The notes under the pieces: generated by a model | Database searches by the model: none | Told to the model about the DNA's origin: nothing | What the model saw: the letters and a program-made list of their open reading frames with translations, nothing else | Part shown: positions 34,838 through 42,660 of the stretch, piece by piece | How the letters are laid out: the number at the start of each line of letters is the position of its first letter | How positions within the stretch are numbered: the stretch's first letter is position 1 | Source: Rhodoferax antarcticus ANT.BR | Lineage (GTDB): Bacteria > Pseudomonadota > Gammaproteobacteria > Burkholderiales > Burkholderiaceae_C | Direction: 5' to 3' | DNA length: 64,000 nucleotides | Assembly (NCBI RefSeq): GCF_001938565.1 | Contig: NZ_MSYM01000008.1 | Span: 186,001 to 250,000, forward strand | Made by a program: the position numbers and the translations under genes

Positions 34838-36180
34838 ATGTATTTATCGGTATTGCAGCGCTGTTGACGCTGCTGGTGTTGACGTGGCTGCTGTTTCCGC
34901 TACTGCGATCACGCAACCAAGGCAGTGTTTCGAGTGAAGGTCTAAACGCTGCCATCCACCGTGATCAGCTGCACGCCCTGGAGGCCGATCTGGCACGTGG
35001 TGTGATCAACCAGGAGGACTTTGAAGCCACGCGCGACGAACTCCAGCTCAGGCTGTTGGACGACACGCAAAGCACGCCTATCGCAACAACCAAAGAAGGT
35101 AAACGCTGGCTGTCACCCCGCTCAACCGCGATCATCGTCGCACTGGCAACGCCTCTGCTGACCGTCGGCCTGTACCTGCAAATTGGTAACCCAGCACTGG
35201 TCGACCCGGTCCGAAGCCAAGAACTCGGTGAGCAGGAACTGCGGGATATGGTTGACAAACTGGCGCAGCGCCAAAACGCCAATCCGACCGACCTGCAAGG
35301 TTGGACCATGCTGGCTAGATCATATCGCGCGATGGGTCGTCTGGAAGACGCGCGCAATGCCTTTGAGAAAGCGGGCAGCTACACCGACACCTTACCCGAT
35401 GCACTGTTGGACTACGCCGCTGTATTAGGCGGACTGCAAGGCAACAGACTCGACGGCAAGCCCACGACCTTAATCGAGCAGGCGCTGAAGGTCAGCCCGG
35501 ATCACCCTGGCGGTCTGATGATGCTGGGCATCAGCGCTTACCAACGTGCTGACTATGTGAATGCTGTCAAAAGCTGGGAACAACTTCTGAGGCTGCTTGA
35601 CCCGGCGTCATCCGACGCGCAGCAAATGCGCGGCAACATTGCCGATGCCCGCGCTCAGGGAAAGATGCCACCCGCTGACACCACCAAACTGCCGCCTGTA
35701 CCTGCGGGCGCTGCCGCAGGCGGGATGACACCCGAGATGATTAACGAGATGGTGCAGCGCCTGGCCGCCCGACTGCAAGACAACCCCGAGGATTACGCTG
35801 GCTGGGCGCGCCTGGCCAACGCTTACAAGGTACAAGGCAGACTTGACGAGGCCGTACAGGCCTTCGCCAAGACCGGGCCGCTGCTGGCGTCTGATGTCAG
35901 CATCATCACCCAGTACGCCGACTTGCTCGCCATGCGTGCCCAGGGTGACTTCAAGGGCCAACCGATCACGCTCATCAACAAGGCACTGAGCATCGACCCA
36001 AAGCAGCCCAACGCCCTCATGATGGCTGCCCAAGCTGCGTACCAGGCCCGTGATTACGCCAAAGCAATCGGCCACTGGGAGACGGTGCTGACCGTCCTGC
36101 CCAAGGATTCAAAGGATAGCCGCCAAGTTCAGGCTGAGATAGCCGAAGCCAAGAGAAAAATGACCGCTGCCAAGCCGTAG
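34834..36180 (+). CDS. ccmI: Apocytochrome c chaperone CcmI
   Basis: A 448-residue protein. Two N-terminal helices (about 2-22 and 95-118) flank the cytoplasmic loop with AIHRDQLHALEADLARGVI. TPR-type repeats follow, such as GWTMLARSYRAMGRLEDARNA and, about 190 residues on, GWARLANAYKVQGRLDEAVQA. A Gly/Ala/Met-rich linker separates the two TPR blocks. It holds the C-terminus of apocytochromes for CcmFH. Last gene of the operon, followed by a strong terminator. Confidence 0.93.
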   Translation: MNVFIGIAALLTLLVLTWLLFPLLRSRNQGSVSSEGLNAAIHRDQLHALEADLARGVINQEDFEATRDELQLRLLDDTQSTPIATTKEGKRWLSPRSTAIIVALATPLLTVGLYLQIGNPALVDPVRSQELGEQELRDMVDKLAQRQNANPTDLQGWTMLARSYRAMGRLEDARNAFEKAGSYTDTLPDALLDYAAVLGGLQGNRLDGKPTTLIEQALKVSPDHPGGLMMLGISAYQRADYVNAVKSWEQLLRLLDPASSDAQQMRGNIADARAQGKMPPADTTKLPPVPAGAAAGGMTPEMINEMVQRLAARLQDNPEDYAGWARLANAYKVQGRLDEAVQAFAKTGPLLASDVSIITQYADLLAMRAQGDFKGQPITLINKALSIDPKQPNALMMAAQAAYQARDYAKAIGHWETVLTVLPKDSKDSRQVQAEIAEAKRKMTAAKP

Positions 36181-36202
36181 ACCACACGCCAATCCACCCA
36201 TT

Positions 36203-36238
36203 GCCAGATCCGCGCATAGCTCGGATCTGGCTTTTTTT
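36203..36238 (+). terminator. Rho-independent terminator of the ccm operon
   Basis: A 10-bp perfect stem GCCAGATCCG/CGGATCTGGC (36203-36212 and 36222-36231) with a 9-base loop, followed by seven T. Confidence 0.92.
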
Positions 36239-36392
36239 CGTTTACGGGAAGCGCTTAGGGATGCACCTAACAACGCGGGGAGTATCAGACGGCCCCGGCT
36301 AGCGTCATCCGAGCCCATTTCAAACATCTAGCGCAGCGCAACATGATGCCGCTGCACCCATTTCAGCGTCTGTCAGGGTCCAGCATCGACCT

Positions 36393-36680
36393 TGGATAAG
36401 GCTGTGCATAATTGATCTGAAAAAACAAAGTTATCCACATTTATTTTCAGATCTAAGACTTGTTCATATTTTTGAGACAGCAGAAAAGCACACTCCTACA
36501 CAGGAGTTCCATCGAAACAAGCTACTGATTCATAACAATTTTTTCTACTTATCCACGAAAAGCTAGAGACCTTAACTACTACTACTATTTGATATTTAAA
36601 GAATTGGTTAAAGATAAGAATAAACTTTCTTTCACATTTCGATAAGCCTTTTCACTTTTATATTTGCTTGTGCATAAGCC
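36393..36680. other. Candidate replication origin / DnaA-binding region
   Basis: An AT-rich 290-bp segment with DnaA boxes: a perfect TTATCCACA (36431-36439), TTATCCACG (36549-36557), and two TGTGCATAA (36403-36411 and 36669-36677, reverse orientation). A weak box TTGGATAA is near 36393. Eighteen bases after TTATCCACG comes CTACTACTACTA (36576-36587), whose complement reads 3'-GAT repeats like the DnaA-trio. A long AT-rich unwinding-like stretch (36588-36672) follows. parS sites lie 12-17 kb away. dnaA is not in the window, so this may instead be a secondary DnaA-binding locus. Confidence 0.6.
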
Positions 36681-36814
36681 GAATAAAATTAACCACTACG
36701 GCGTTTTAGCTGACCAATCAAGTAACATTTGCCCTGTCATTCGCCAGCACCCTGAGCCCCAGGCTGATCGGTGCCAACTCTCTTCCCCTGCTGACTATTT
36801 CCTCGCCAAAATCT

Positions 36815-37597
36815 GTGACTGCATCCTTTGAAATCAAGAGCGCGCACCTGCCGGTGATGACCCTGCTCGCCAAAACCGCTGATTTGCAACAGGTTGCCGT
36901 TGAGCTGCTAAAACGCTACGGCCCCGCCAGCGACAATGCCGAGTTCTTTGAGCACGATGCAGTGGTGATTGATAGTTCAAAAACCAAGACGGCAGTGGTT
37001 GCCAAAGATCTGAGCGACCTGATGCAAGCGCTGCTAACCTGCAGGCTCAAGCCGGTGGCTTTTCGTGGCAGTCTGATCGGTGATGCGTCAGCGGCGCTGG
37101 CACTGGGTTTGGTGATGGCGCCACTTGAACTGGTACGCAGCCAAACAAGCGCTGCAGAGGCAAAAAAAGCCCCGCCCGTGCAAGTGGAAGTCATCCGCGA
37201 AGTCGTGCGGGATGTGGTGCGCGAAGTGGTACGTGAGGTCCCTGCCCCCGCAGTGCCAACCCTGATCATTGACAAGCCGATACGTTCTGGCCAAAAGGTG
37301 TACGCCCGTGGTGCCGATCTGGTGCTGCTGGCCATGGTGAACCAAGGCGGTGAGGTGGTTGCAGATGGCAATATTCATGTGTATGCCCCGCTGCGTGGCA
37401 AGGCTATGGCAGGTGCCAGTGGCAACGCCAGTGCGCGTATTTTTTCCATCTGCCTGGAGCCCGAGTTGATCTCGATTGCCGGGGTTTACCGCACCAGCGA
37501 AAATCCATTGGCGCCCGAGATCCAGGGCAAGGCAGCGCAAGTGCGTTTGAGTGACGATGGCCAGGAAAAGCTGCTGTTTGAAGCCCTGACCAGTTGA
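36815..37597 (+). CDS. minC: Septum site-determining protein MinC
   Basis: A 260-residue FtsZ inhibitor. The N-terminal domain starts after a GTG with TASFEIKSAHLPVMTLLAK. A charged linker with EVIREVVRDVVREVVREV (an imperfect four-residue repeat) joins it to the C-terminal beta-helix with GQKVYARGADLVLLAMVNQGG and DGNIHVYAPLRGKAMAG. It blocks polar Z-rings with MinD. First gene of minCDE. Confidence 0.93.
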   Translation: MTASFEIKSAHLPVMTLLAKTADLQQVAVELLKRYGPASDNAEFFEHDAVVIDSSKTKTAVVAKDLSDLMQALLTCRLKPVAFRGSLIGDASAALALGLVMAPLELVRSQTSAAEAKKAPPVQVEVIREVVRDVVREVVREVPAPAVPTLIIDKPIRSGQKVYARGADLVLLAMVNQGGEVVADGNIHVYAPLRGKAMAGASGNASARIFSICLEPELISIAGVYRTSENPLAPEIQGKAAQVRLSDDGQEKLLFEALTS

Positions 37598-37646
37598 TGG
37601 CATCTTTGAGACGCACCCGAATTCTTATTTGAAAGATTGTTTAGCT

Positions 37647-38462
37647 ATGACCAAAATCATTGTGGTGACTTCTGGCAAAGGCGGCGTGGGTAAAACCACC
37701 ACCAGCGCCAGTTTTGCAACCGGCCTGGCACTGCGTGGTCACAAAACCGCTGTCATCGACTTTGACGTGGGTCTGCGTAACCTGGACCTGATCATGGGGT
37801 GCGAGCGCCGCGTCGTGTACGACCTGATCAACGTCATCCACGGTGAAGCCAACCTGAACCAGGCGCTGATCAAAGACAAGCAGTGTGAGAACCTGTATGT
37901 GCTGGCCGCCTCTCAAACTCGTGATAAAGACGCCCTTACCCAGGACGGTGTCGAAAAAGTGCTGGCTGACTTGTCTGCCATGGACTTCGAGTTCATTGTG
38001 TGTGACTCGCCCGCCGGTATCGAGACCGGTGCGCTGATGGCCATGCATTTCGCTGACGAGGCGCTGGTGGTGACCAACCCAGAAGTGGCGTCAGTGCGCG
38101 ACTCAGACCGCATTCTGGGTATGTTGTCGAGCAAAACCAAGCGCGGCATGTCTGGTGCCGAACCGATCAAGGAACACTTGCTGATCACCCGCTACAACCC
38201 GGCACGGGTTAACCAGGGGCAAATGCTGTCCCTGCAAGATATTCAGGACATCTTGCGCATTAAACTCATTGGGGTGATTCCTGAGAGCGAAAGTGTGTTG
38301 CAGGCGTCCAACCAGGGTGTGCCTGCTGTGCACCTGAATGGCAGCGATGTGTCTGAGGCCTACAAAGACGTGGTCGCCCGTTTCCTCGGCGAGGACAAGC
38401 CCCTGCGTTTTACCGAGCCGCCCAAGCAAGGGTTGCTCAAACGCCTGTTTGGGGGGAAATAA
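37647..38462 (+). CDS. minD: Septum site-determining ATPase MinD
   Basis: A 271-residue deviant Walker ATPase: VTSGKGGVGKTTTSASFA, FDVGLRNLDLIMGCERRVVYD, VCDSPAGIETGA. The C-terminal amphipathic membrane-targeting helix is visible as KQGLLKRLFGGK. It recruits MinC and oscillates with MinE. I use the ATG at 37647; an in-frame start at 37629 is poorer. The stop is 3 bases before minE. Confidence 0.96.
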   Translation: MTKIIVVTSGKGGVGKTTTSASFATGLALRGHKTAVIDFDVGLRNLDLIMGCERRVVYDLINVIHGEANLNQALIKDKQCENLYVLAASQTRDKDALTQDGVEKVLADLSAMDFEFIVCDSPAGIETGALMAMHFADEALVVTNPEVASVRDSDRILGMLSSKTKRGMSGAEPIKEHLLITRYNPARVNQGQMLSLQDIQDILRIKLIGVIPESESVLQASNQGVPAVHLNGSDVSEAYKDVVARFLGEDKPLRFTEPPKQGLLKRLFGGK

Positions 38463-38465
38463 AGC

Positions 38466-38726
38466 ATGTCTTTTTTCTCATTTTTTCTTGGTGAAAAAAC
38501 GAAGACGGCCAGTGTGGCCAAAGAGCGTCTGCAAATCATCTTGGCGCACGAGCGCAGTGGCCGCAGCCCGGCCACGCCTGACTATTTGCCTGACCTGCAG
38601 CGCGAACTGATTGCGGTGATCAGCAAATATGTCAATATCAACCCGGACGACATCAAGGTCAACCTGGAGCGTCAAGACAACTTGGAAGTGCTTGAAGTCA
38701 AGATCGAATTGCCGGACAAGCGCTAA
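38466..38726 (+). CDS. minE: Cell-division topological factor MinE
   Basis: An 86-residue protein. N-terminal membrane helix [20 protein letters not shown], MinD-contact segment [11 protein letters not shown], then the dimer domain with [16 protein letters not shown] and [11 protein letters not shown]. Full length for the family. Confidence 0.95.
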   Translation: MSFFSFFLGEKTKTASVAKERLQIILAHERSGRSPATPDYLPDLQRELIAVISKYVNINPDDIKVNLERQDNLEVLEVKIELPDKR

Positions 38727-38810
38727 GCGCTGGCTTTGATCAAAATTAGTCGAGCTAGTAGCCCATTGATCCTGCGAAGTTGCAAGTTGACATGGTTGGC
38801 ATCCAATCAA

Positions 38811-38870
38811 TTTTACTATTTAATAGATAGCAATATTCCCTTATCAGGCAAGGGGTAGAGGCTAATTTAG
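38811..38870 (-). repeat. Interspersed repeat, copy 8 (reverse)
   Basis: TTTTACTATTTAATAGATAG, a spacer with CTTATCAGGCA, then AGGGGTAGAGGCTAATTTA. It lies between the convergent minE and copA genes. Confidence 0.8.
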
Positions 38871-41092
38871 TCGTTTATTTTTGGCTTCCAGCGCTTAAGC
38901 AGCAGGGCGTTGCTCATCACACTGACCGAGCTCAGGGCCATGGCGGCACCGGCCATCACCGGGCTAAGCACGCCGAATGCTGCCAGTGGGATGCCGGCCA
39001 CGTTGTAAATAAACGCCCAGAACAGGTTTTGCCGGATCTTCGCTACCGTGCGGTGCGATATGTCCAGCGCAGCGGCCACCAGCGCCAGGTCGCCACGCAT
39101 CAAGGTAATGCCGGCGGCGTGCATGGCCACATCCGTGCCACCGCCAGCGTTGGCCATGGCGATGCCCACATCGGCCGCAGCCAGGGCGGGTGCGTCGTTG
39201 ACGCCGTCACCCACCATGATGACCGTTTGACCGCCCTGCTTGAGCCGGGTGATGTGCGCAGCCTTGTCACCGGGGAGCACGTCGCTGATGACCTCATCAG
39301 GCTGCAAGCCGACGCGTTTGGCCATGGCTTGGGCGGCTGCCTGGTTGTCGCCGGAGAGCATCATCACCTGGATGCCTTGGGCGCGCAGATTGGTCACTGC
39401 CGCAGCGGCGCTGGGTTTGGGTTCGTCACCGAAGGCCATCACTGCCAGTACCTTCAGCCTACCCGCATGGCTCAAAGCCAAGGCAGACAGGGTGGCGCCG
39501 CGGCTTTGTAAGTCCAACAGCGCTTGCTGAAAAGGCTCGAACGTGCCGCCCAACTCGGTTATCCAGGCCAGGTTGCCAATCAGGTACTCGGCTCCAAGCA
39601 CCGTGCCTTGTAGCCCTTTGCCCGGGGTGGACAGCACTTGACTGACCTCCGGCAAAGCCAAGCTCTTGTCCGCTGCTGCCGCTACCACTGCACGCGCCAG
39701 CGGGTGGCTGCTGCCGCTCTGGACAGCCGCAGCCACAGCCAGCAACTGCTGCTCATCCACGTCGGGGTGCACCACAAAGTCGGTCAGCCGGGCGTGGCCC
39801 ACGGTGAGCGTGCCGGTTTTGTCAAACACCACCACCTGGGCTTTGTGCGCCAGTTCCAGTGCCTGCGCGTCTTTGATAAGAATGCCATGCTGGGCCGCTA
39901 CGCCGGTACCGGCCATGATGGCGGCTGGCGTGGCCAACCCCAGCGCGCACGGGCAGGCAATCACCAGCACCGTTACCGCGTGAATCACCGCCACGTCGAG
40001 TGCGTGGCCGCTGAGCCACCAACCTAAAAAGGTGGCCAGTGCCAGCACAATGACCACCGGCACAAAAACTGCGCTCACCTTGTCCACCAGCCGTTGAATT
40101 GGCGCCTTGGCCGCCTGCGCGTCTTCCACCAGTTGGATGATGTTGGCCAGTACCGTGTCCACACCCACTGCCGTCACTTGGATGACGACGCGCCCGTCGC
40201 CGTTGAGCGTGCCGCCAGTGACAGGGTCACCCACTGTTTTGGTCACCGGTAGCGGCTCGCCGGTGAGCATGGACTCGTCCACCTGGGTCTGGCCCTCCAG
40301 CACCCGGGCGTCCACCGCAAAACGCTCACCGGGGCGAACCACCAGTTCGTCACCGGCAAGTACCTCGTCCACCGGCACGTCCACCTCGCCATCCAGCCCC
40401 AACAGGTGCGCTACCTCTGGCCTCAGACCGTGCAGTGCGCGAATGGCCGAGGTGGTCTGCCGCTTGGCGCGCGCTTCCAGCCATTTGCCCAGCAGCACCA
40501 GGGTGATGACCACTGCCGATGCCTCAAAGTACAGGTGCGGCGTGGCACCGCTTGACGACTTTAGCCATAGCCACACCGACAGCGCCCAACCCGCTGAGGT
40601 GCCCATGGCTACCAGCAAGTCCATATTGCCGCTGCCCGCCTTCAGCGCATGCCAGCCCGCCTTGTAAAACCGCGCCCCCAGGATAAATTGCACCGGTGTC
40701 GCCAGTGCAAACTGCAGCCAGGCGGGCATCATCCAGTGCTGGCCCACCGCGCTACCCAGCATTGGCAGCATCAGCGGCAGCGACAAAACCGCGCCCAGCG
40801 CCACCGGGCCAAAGCCCGCCCAGGCGCCTTCAGACGGTGCATCGATGGCGGCGTTGGCCGCCACCGGTTCATAACCCGCATCGCGCACCGCGCGTTTGAG
40901 CCGTGCCTCAATTTGCTCGGAGGGCAGCACCATGATGCGGGCCGACTCAGTGGCCAAGTTCACCGCCACGTCTTGCACGCCGGGCACTTTTTTCAGGGCG
41001 CGCTCGGCCCGGGCCACACACGAGGCGCAGGTCATGCCGTGGATGCCCAGGTCGATGCGCAGGTTTTCCGGGCTGGAATTCAGGGTTGTCAT
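38867..41092 (-). CDS. copA: Copper-exporting P1B-type ATPase
   Basis: A 741-residue pump. One N-terminal heavy-metal domain has GMTCASC near residue 20. Eight helices carry the transport motif [12 protein letters not shown]. The ATPase parts have the phosphorylation site [10 protein letters not shown], the HP motif SGSSHPLA, and [20 protein letters not shown]. The CPC plus one CxxC domain suits Cu(I). I use the ATG at 41092; a GTG at 41128 would add 12 residues. Divergent from a CopZ-like metallochaperone gene. Confidence 0.93.
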   Translation of the reverse strand: MTTLNSSPENLRIDLGIHGMTCASCVARAERALKKVPGVQDVAVNLATESARIMVLPSEQIEARLKRAVRDAGYEPVAANAAIDAPSEGAWAGFGPVALGAVLSLPLMLPMLGSAVGQHWMMPAWLQFALATPVQFILGARFYKAGWHALKAGSGNMDLLVAMGTSAGWALSVWLWLKSSSGATPHLYFEASAVVITLVLLGKWLEARAKRQTTSAIRALHGLRPEVAHLLGLDGEVDVPVDEVLAGDELVVRPGERFAVDARVLEGQTQVDESMLTGEPLPVTKTVGDPVTGGTLNGDGRVVIQVTAVGVDTVLANIIQLVEDAQAAKAPIQRLVDKVSAVFVPVVIVLALATFLGWWLSGHALDVAVIHAVTVLVIACPCALGLATPAAIMAGTGVAAQHGILIKDAQALELAHKAQVVVFDKTGTLTVGHARLTDFVVHPDVDEQQLLAVAAAVQSGSSHPLARAVVAAAADKSLALPEVSQVLSTPGKGLQGTVLGAEYLIGNLAWITELGGTFEPFQQALLDLQSRGATLSALALSHAGRLKVLAVMAFGDEPKPSAAAAVTNLRAQGIQVMMLSGDNQAAAQAMAKRVGLQPDEVISDVLPGDKAAHITRLKQGGQTVIMVGDGVNDAPALAAADVGIAMANAGGGTDVAMHAAGITLMRGDLALVAAALDISHRTVAKIRQNLFWAFIYNVAGIPLAAFGVLSPVMAGAAMALSSVSVMSNALLLKRWKPKIND

Positions 41093-41168
41093 GGGTGAGA
41101 GGGTTGTATCAATTGGCACAGCGTTCACAATACGCGCTTTGTAATTGCCCTATTTTCAGAGGTTTTGT

Positions 41169-41366
41169 ATGAAGTACAGCTTTCATGTTGAAGGAATGAC
41201 CTGCGAACACTGTGAGAAGGCCGTGGTGCGCGCGCTGCGCCAGCTGGACCGGGACGTGCAGGTGGTGGCAGACCGCACGCAGAACAAGGTCGAGGTCGAG
41301 TCCAGCGCGTCGGCACAAGACATTACCCAGGCCATCGTTGACGAAGGCTACAAGGTGGTGGCTTAA
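41169..41366 (+). CDS. CopZ-like heavy-metal-associated protein
   Basis: A 65-residue ferredoxin-like HMA domain protein. The metal site is GMTCEHC near residue 10. It probably carries Cu(I) to the neighbouring CopA; a general HMA role is also possible. The ATG at 41169 gives the canonical start KYSFHVEGMTCEHC. Followed after 3 bases by the Crp/Fnr-type gene, so the two are co-transcribed. Confidence 0.88.
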   Translation: MKYSFHVEGMTCEHCEKAVVRALRQLDRDVQVVADRTQNKVEVESSASAQDITQAIVDEGYKVVA

Positions 41367-41369
41367 GCG

Positions 41370-42044
41370 ATGGCCAGCGCTCTTGCCTGGCCGATGGAAC
41401 AGGTGACCGACCTGTACCCGTCGCTCAAAGAGGTGCAGCCCAGCCTGGTGGAAGTCAGCGCGGTGCTGCAGCCGATGACGGTGCCTGCTGACACGGTGCT
41501 CTTTAGTGAAAACGCTGCCTGCCAGGGTTTTCCGCTGGTGATTGAGGGCGAAATCAAGGTCTCGCGCAGCTCGGGCGATGGCCGCTCGTTGGAACTCTAC
41601 CGGGTGGTGCCGGGTGAGCTGTGTCTGGTGTCGAGCGCGAGCTTGTTTCGGGCTCAGCCGCTGTCGGCCTTTGGCATCACCACCAAAACCAGCACTTTTT
41701 TACTGATCCGCCCCGACTTGTTCAAGCAATGGATCGACACCCCGGCATTTCGCAACGACGTGCTGGGCCTGTTCGCCGAGCGCATGTCGGACCTGACAGC
41801 GCTGGTAGACGCGGTGGCGTTTCACAAGTTGGACCGTCGTCTGGCCGCTGCGCTATTGGGCCGCGGTCAGCAGCTTGCCCTGACCCACCAGGCGCTGGCC
41901 GACGAGCTGGGCACGGTGCGCGAGATGGTGACCCGCTTGCTGCACCGTTTCGAGCGTGATGGCTGGGTGACGCTGGGGCGCGAACAGATCACCATCGTCA
42001 ACAGCGCCGCCCTGCGCGCCATGGTCAGCAGCAACCTGAACTGA
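41370..42044 (+). CDS. Crp/Fnr-family transcriptional regulator
   Basis: A 224-residue regulator. The cNMP-like beta barrel (about 25-140) includes GEIKVSRSSGDGRSLELYRV and PGELCLVSSASLF. The C-terminal winged helix has LADELGTVREMVTRLLHRF as recognition segment. The N-terminal Cys cluster of Fnr is absent, so it is not an Fe-S sensor of that type. It resembles the group found beside copper and nitrite genes, but the signal is not determined. Immediately after the metallochaperone gene. Confidence 0.85.
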   Translation: MASALAWPMEQVTDLYPSLKEVQPSLVEVSAVLQPMTVPADTVLFSENAACQGFPLVIEGEIKVSRSSGDGRSLELYRVVPGELCLVSSASLFRAQPLSAFGITTKTSTFLLIRPDLFKQWIDTPAFRNDVLGLFAERMSDLTALVDAVAFHKLDRRLAAALLGRGQQLALTHQALADELGTVREMVTRLLHRFERDGWVTLGREQITIVNSAALRAMVSSNLN

Positions 42045-42203
42045 ATTTTTTTTGGGCTGAGGTTTGGGCCGGCCATGCGTAGCTGCAGTCGCAACCTTGG
42101 GCCACTGGGTGACTTGAGTCACAGATGAAACCGCCTTGTTAAGCGTGTAATCAAACGGTCGAACTGGTCGTCGGCTGGTTTATTACTTTTTCAAGGAGTT
42201 TTC

Positions 42204-42392
42204 ATGAATGCAAATGTTGGCGGTATTGACCGCATCCTGCGTATTGTTGCGGGTTTGGTGCTTATTGGCTTGACACTTAGCGGCACCATCGGCGTGTGGG
42301 GCTGGATCGGCCTGGTTCCATTGGCCACCGGTGCCATGAGCCGCTGCCCGCTGTACCCGATGATTGGTCTCAACACCTGTGCCAAGAAATAA
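42204..42392 (+). CDS. DUF2892/YgaP-type small membrane protein
   Basis: A 62-residue protein with two short helices: NANVGGIDRILRIVAGLVLIG and GVWGWIGLVPLATGAMSRCP. It ends in CPLYPMIGLNTC. This is the YgaP transmembrane domain family. The ribosome-binding site is AAGGAG just before the ATG. Role unclear; such proteins are often linked to sulfur or metal loci. Followed by a strong terminator. Confidence 0.88.
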   Translation: MNANVGGIDRILRIVAGLVLIGLTLSGTIGVWGWIGLVPLATGAMSRCPLYPMIGLNTCAKK

Positions 42393-42414
42393 GCAGCCTG
42401 CGCTGCGGTTCTAC

Positions 42415-42449
42415 AAAAAGCCTGCCCGGCTTGTCCCGGCAGGCTTTTT
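42415..42449. terminator. Bidirectional rho-independent terminator
   Basis: A 12-bp stem AAAAAGCCTGCC/GGCAGGCTTTTT (42415-42426 and 42438-42449) with an 11-base loop. The A/T tracts on both sides allow termination in either direction. Confidence 0.9.
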
Positions 42450-42450
42450 G

Positions 42451-42505
42451 CTATTTATAATATAGCTATTACCGCTTATTTCATAAGGGCTACAGGCCGA
42501 TTTAA
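42451..42505 (-). repeat. Interspersed repeat, copy 9 (reverse)
   Basis: CTATTTATAATATAGCTATT, ACCGCTTATTTCATAAGGGC, then TACAGGCCGATTTA. It directly follows the terminator at 42415-42449, ahead of ppk. Confidence 0.85.
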
Positions 42506-42601
42506 TGTAAAGTTATCGGACGGCAAGATGGGAATGCCCGGGGCCTCATACTGTCAAAGGTCCACCATTTGAGGCAGTCGGCACTTGCGAGAGACAGACG
42601 C

Positions 42602-42632
42602 TCGTCATCAAAATGACATGCCAATCTGTCAC
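42602..42632 (+). promoter_or_regulatory. Weak Pho-box-like repeats upstream of ppk
   Basis: TCGTCAT (42602-42608) and ATGACAT (42613-42619) are spaced 11 bases, as in a Pho box. CTGTCAC at 42626-42632 matches the unit but sits 13 bases on. The match is marginal and would need a matrix score. Confidence 0.3.
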
Positions 42633-42660
42633 ACTCTTTGAATAACCCTCTCAGGCCCGC

